Assembly: GCA_001824005.1 (NCBI GenBank)
Contig: MHWG01000004.1
Coordinates: 14,191 to 20,201 of the forward strand
DNA from: Candidatus Zambryskibacteria bacterium RIFCSPLOWO2_01_FULL_47_14
GTDB lineage: Bacteria; Patescibacteria; Paceibacteria; UBA9973; Zambryskibacteraceae
Direction of reading: 5' to 3'
Length of the DNA stretch: 6,011 nucleotides
Shown: in pieces, positions 4,750-6,011 of the stretch
Numbering within the stretch: position 1 is the first letter of the stretch
How the letters are laid out: the number at the start of each line of letters is the position of its first letter
The notes under the pieces: model-generated
What the model saw: only the letters and a program-made list of their open reading frames with translations
Databases searched by the model: none
Told to the model about the DNA's origin: nothing
Program-made: the position numbers and the translations under genes

Positions 4750-5665
4750 GTATTCCTCCGTTTCCTTTTTCTTTTAGTACCCTAACATATCTCTCGATTT
4801 CACGGTAATCACCGGGCTTAAACCCTTCGACTGCGCTCGGGGTAAACCATCTTATTTTCTTATTCCTCTTAAACCACGTCATTTGGCGTCTAGAGTATTG
4901 TCTTATTGCAGTAAAAAGCTGATCGATAAATTCTCGTTTAGTAAGTCTTTTTTTCAAATACAACGCGGCGTATCTGTACTCGAGCCCGAGCTCATATGCG
5001 CGTTTGAATGAAAGTTTCTTCGTCTCTCGAATGATTCCGAGAATTCTTTTGATTAATCTCTTATAAATACTTTTATCCAAGTCATTCGGCTTCAATCCAA
5101 TATAAATAAAGCTTCTTAGCTTCTTAGCTTCATTAGCTTCAATAGCTTTAGGCACATTACCCAAAGATTCAACAATCTCGAGAGCACGAATAAGTCTAAC
5201 TTTGTTATCTCGATCAATAATTTTTGCACGCGCCGGATCTTTTTTCTTGAGCATTCTGAACAACTTTTCCTTATTCAACTTATTCAACTTTCGCCTTAGC
5301 AACTTATCTGGCGGCACTTCCGGTAGGGGAATCTTACCCGTGAGAGCGTCTATATAAAATCCCGTACCGCCAACTATGATTGGGAAAGCCTTATTAGCTT
5401 CAATTAACCTCAGAGCCTCATTAGCTTTGATTATAAAATCGGATGCAGAGAATTGTTTCTTCGAGTTGGCGACATCAAGGAGGTGATGCGGTACACCCCG
5501 CATTTCTTTCTTCGTAATCTTGCCCGTCCCTATATTCAAACCTTTATAAACCTGCCGCGAATCAGCCGAGATTATCTCGCCGCCGAATTTTTTGGCCAAC
5601 CTTACCGCCAAATTGCTTTTGCCGGAAGCCGTCGGACCGACGATGACCAGAACCTTCGATTTCAT
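4736..5665 (-). CDS. miaA: tRNA dimethylallyltransferase
   Basis: Transfers a dimethylallyl group to N6 of A37 in tRNAs reading UNN codons, the first step to i6A/ms2i6A; cytosolic. 309 residues, normal family length. P-loop GPTASGKS (10-17), SADSRQVYKGLNIGTGK (33-49) with the catalytic-base D35, GVPHHLLD (57-64), VGGTGFYIDAL (98-108) with T101, and the C-terminal RQMTWFKRNKKIRWF. ATG at 5665 is only 2 nt after the mature 3' end of tRNA-Leu, leaving no space for a ribosome binding site; RNase processing of the tRNA would free a nearly leaderless mRNA. Residues 275-282 (TPSAVEGF) come from an inserted palindromic repeat placed between the conserved WF and the last helix. Two short in-frame tandem repeat patches also occur. 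The Nudix start overlaps the end by 14 nt. Confidence 0.96.
   Translation of the reverse strand: MKSKVLVIVGPTASGKSNLAVRLAKKFGGEIISADSRQVYKGLNIGTGKITKKEMRGVPHHLLDVANSKKQFSASDFIIKANEALRLIEANKAFPIIVGGTGFYIDALTGKIPLPEVPPDKLLRRKLNKLNKEKLFRMLKKKDPARAKIIDRDNKVRLIRALEIVESLGNVPKAIEANEAKKLRSFIYIGLKPNDLDKSIYKRLIKRILGIIRETKKLSFKRAYELGLEYRYAALYLKKRLTKREFIDQLFTAIRQYSRRQMTWFKRNKKIRWFTPSAVEGFKPGDYREIERYVRVLKEKGNGGIRDRR
4754..4759 (-). promoter_or_regulatory. Shine-Dalgarno site of the Nudix gene
   Basis: Minus-strand GGAGGA lies 4 nt before the GTG start, inside the last codons of miaA. It is the only strong ribosome binding site near a start in this window, and it decides the GTG start. It is the one clearly internal gene of an operon, in contrast to the leaderless-looking first genes. 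Confidence 0.85.
4823..4842. repeat. Second copy of the short palindromic repeat, in miaA
   Basis: Plus-strand element with CCC, TT, CGA, CTGCGC, TCG, GGG, 18 of 20 bases identical to the copy in clpB. miaA is on the minus strand, so it is translated in the opposite orientation (PSAVEG instead of PSTSLG). It lies near the C-terminus, where extra residues are likely tolerated. Confidence 0.75.
5110..5150. repeat. Imperfect tandem AGCTTC repeat within miaA
   Basis: Units AGCTTCTT, AGCTTCTT, AGCTTCATT, AGCTTCAAT and a partial AGCTTTA follow one another with 8-9-bp periods. On the coding strand this gives KAIEANEAKKLRS. A related ATTAGCTT sequence recurs near 5390-5430 (KANEALRLIEANKAF). This looks like local slippage in a tolerant helix; conserved motifs are untouched. 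Confidence 0.6.
5271..5288. repeat. Perfect 9-bp tandem duplication in miaA
   Basis: TTATTCAAC occurs twice head to tail, which keeps frame and encodes the LNKLNK part of a lysine-rich helix. It is short, and may be slippage or simply repeated codons. Confidence 0.55.
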
Positions 5666-5667
5666 TG

Positions 5668-5748
5668 TGGGCGCGAGAGGACTTGCACCTCCAAGCCTTT
5701 CGGCACACGATTTTGAGTCGTGCGTGTTTGCTATTTCACCACGCGCCC
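5668..5748 (-). tRNA. tRNA-Leu (anticodon CAA), unusual elbow
   Basis: A class II tRNA with acceptor GGGCGCG/CGCGCCC, D stem GTG/CAC, anticodon stem CACGA/TCGTG with loop CTCAAAA, variable arm GCC-GAAA-GGC, T stem GGAGG/CCTCT and discriminator A. CCA is not encoded. The T loop is TGCAAGT, with G55 in place of the near-universal U55, and the D loop has GC where G18-G19 are expected. A36-A37-A38 marks it as a MiaA substrate, and miaA starts 2 nt downstream. The 47 bp separating it from divergent parB must hold its promoter; no convincing one is seen (a TATTAT directly abutting the 5' end is too close). Confidence 0.93.
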
Positions 5749-5780
5749 ATAATAGACATCTACAAATTACCTTAATTTGG

Positions 5781-5789
5781 TGCTAAAAT
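5781..5789 (+). promoter_or_regulatory. Extended -10 of parB, leaderless-type
   Basis: TGCTAAAAT is an extended -10 box ending 6 nt before the ATG at 5796, so initiation is predicted at the start codon itself. No Shine-Dalgarno sequence is present and no good -35 hexamer is seen, as is common with extended -10 boxes. Confidence 0.6.
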
Positions 5790-5795
5790 CTAGTT

Positions 5796-6011
5796 ATGTC
5801 ACGTTTCTACCAAGATGCAGTATTTTGGATTGAAGTCGATAAGATCAAACCCAATCCTTTCCAGCCCAGGCGCGATTTCGACGAATCGATGCTCAAGTCT
5901 CTTGCTGACTCGATTCGTCAGTACGGCGTACTTCAGGCACTTGTTGTGACAAGGAAGGAGGTTGAGAAGCCAGAAGGCGGCCTTGCCACCGAATACGAGC
6001 TTGTTGCCGGC
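5796..6011 (+). CDS. parB: ParB/Spo0J-family partition protein, N-terminal fragment
   Basis: The first 72 codons run off the right edge. ParB proteins bind parS sites as CTP-dependent clamps near the origin and, with ParA, segregate the chromosome. The visible part is the start of the ParB N-terminal domain: VDKIKPNPFQPRRDFD matches the hallmark I-x-PNPxQPRxxF, followed by LKSLADSIRQYGVLQALVVTRKE, the conserved 'ADSIxxxGVLQPLxV' segment, and YELVAG at the edge leading to the GERR motif outside the window. The loop before YELVAG (VEKPEGGLATE) is somewhat longer than usual. The helix-turn-helix and dimerisation domains are not in view. ATG is set by the extended -10 box 6 nt upstream. It is divergent from tRNA-Leu with 47 bp between. 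Confidence 0.9.
   Translation, partial: MSRFYQDAVFWIEVDKIKPNPFQPRRDFDESMLKSLADSIRQYGVLQALVVTRKEVEKPEGGLATEYELVAG

Noticed and set aside
5749..5754. TATTAT as the -10 of tRNA-Leu
   Set aside because: It directly abuts the mature 5' end, so transcription would begin inside the tRNA.

Overview
The window looks like a compact bacterial chromosome segment, most likely from a Patescibacteria/CPR lineage (Parcubacteria-like). That placement is inference, not proven. It rests on very short intergenic gaps, tRNA promoters overlapping the ends of neighbouring genes, no encoded CCA on any tRNA, few Shine-Dalgarno sites, -10 boxes sitting 6-7 nt before start codons, and a small palindromic repeat inserted in frame in two proteins. 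No plasmid, phage, CRISPR or insertion-sequence hallmark is visible.

Plus strand, left half (1-3426): the 3' end of a cysteine desulfurase gene; a 66-bp array of four CGAAT boxes followed by four ATTCG boxes overlapping the clpB promoter; a complete 900-residue ClpB-type AAA+ protein that also carries a ClpA/ClpC-style IGF tripeptide; tRNA-Tyr(GUA); and rpmG (ribosomal protein L33, 59 residues). 

Minus strand, right half (3440-5748), read right to left: tRNA-Leu(CAA), then miaA 2 nt downstream, then a GC-rich Nudix hydrolase overlapping the end of miaA by 14 nt and closed by a perfect 10-bp hairpin, then a sugar-phosphate nucleotidyltransferase with its own promoter, then tRNA-Trp(CCA). At the right edge, divergent from tRNA-Leu, lies the start of parB on the plus strand (runs off the window).

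How they fit together: all three tRNAs read codons beginning with U and have A36-A37-A38, the anticodon-loop signature of MiaA substrates, and one of them is fused transcriptionally to miaA. Most genes are housekeeping: Fe-S/thiolation sulfur supply, protein quality control, translation, tRNA modification, sugar-nucleotide synthesis and chromosome segregation. The most interesting signals are the symmetric CGAAT/ATTCG array, the ClpB/IGF combination, the leaderless-start pattern, the shared 20-bp repeat inside clpB and miaA, and a tRNA-Leu with a non-canonical elbow.
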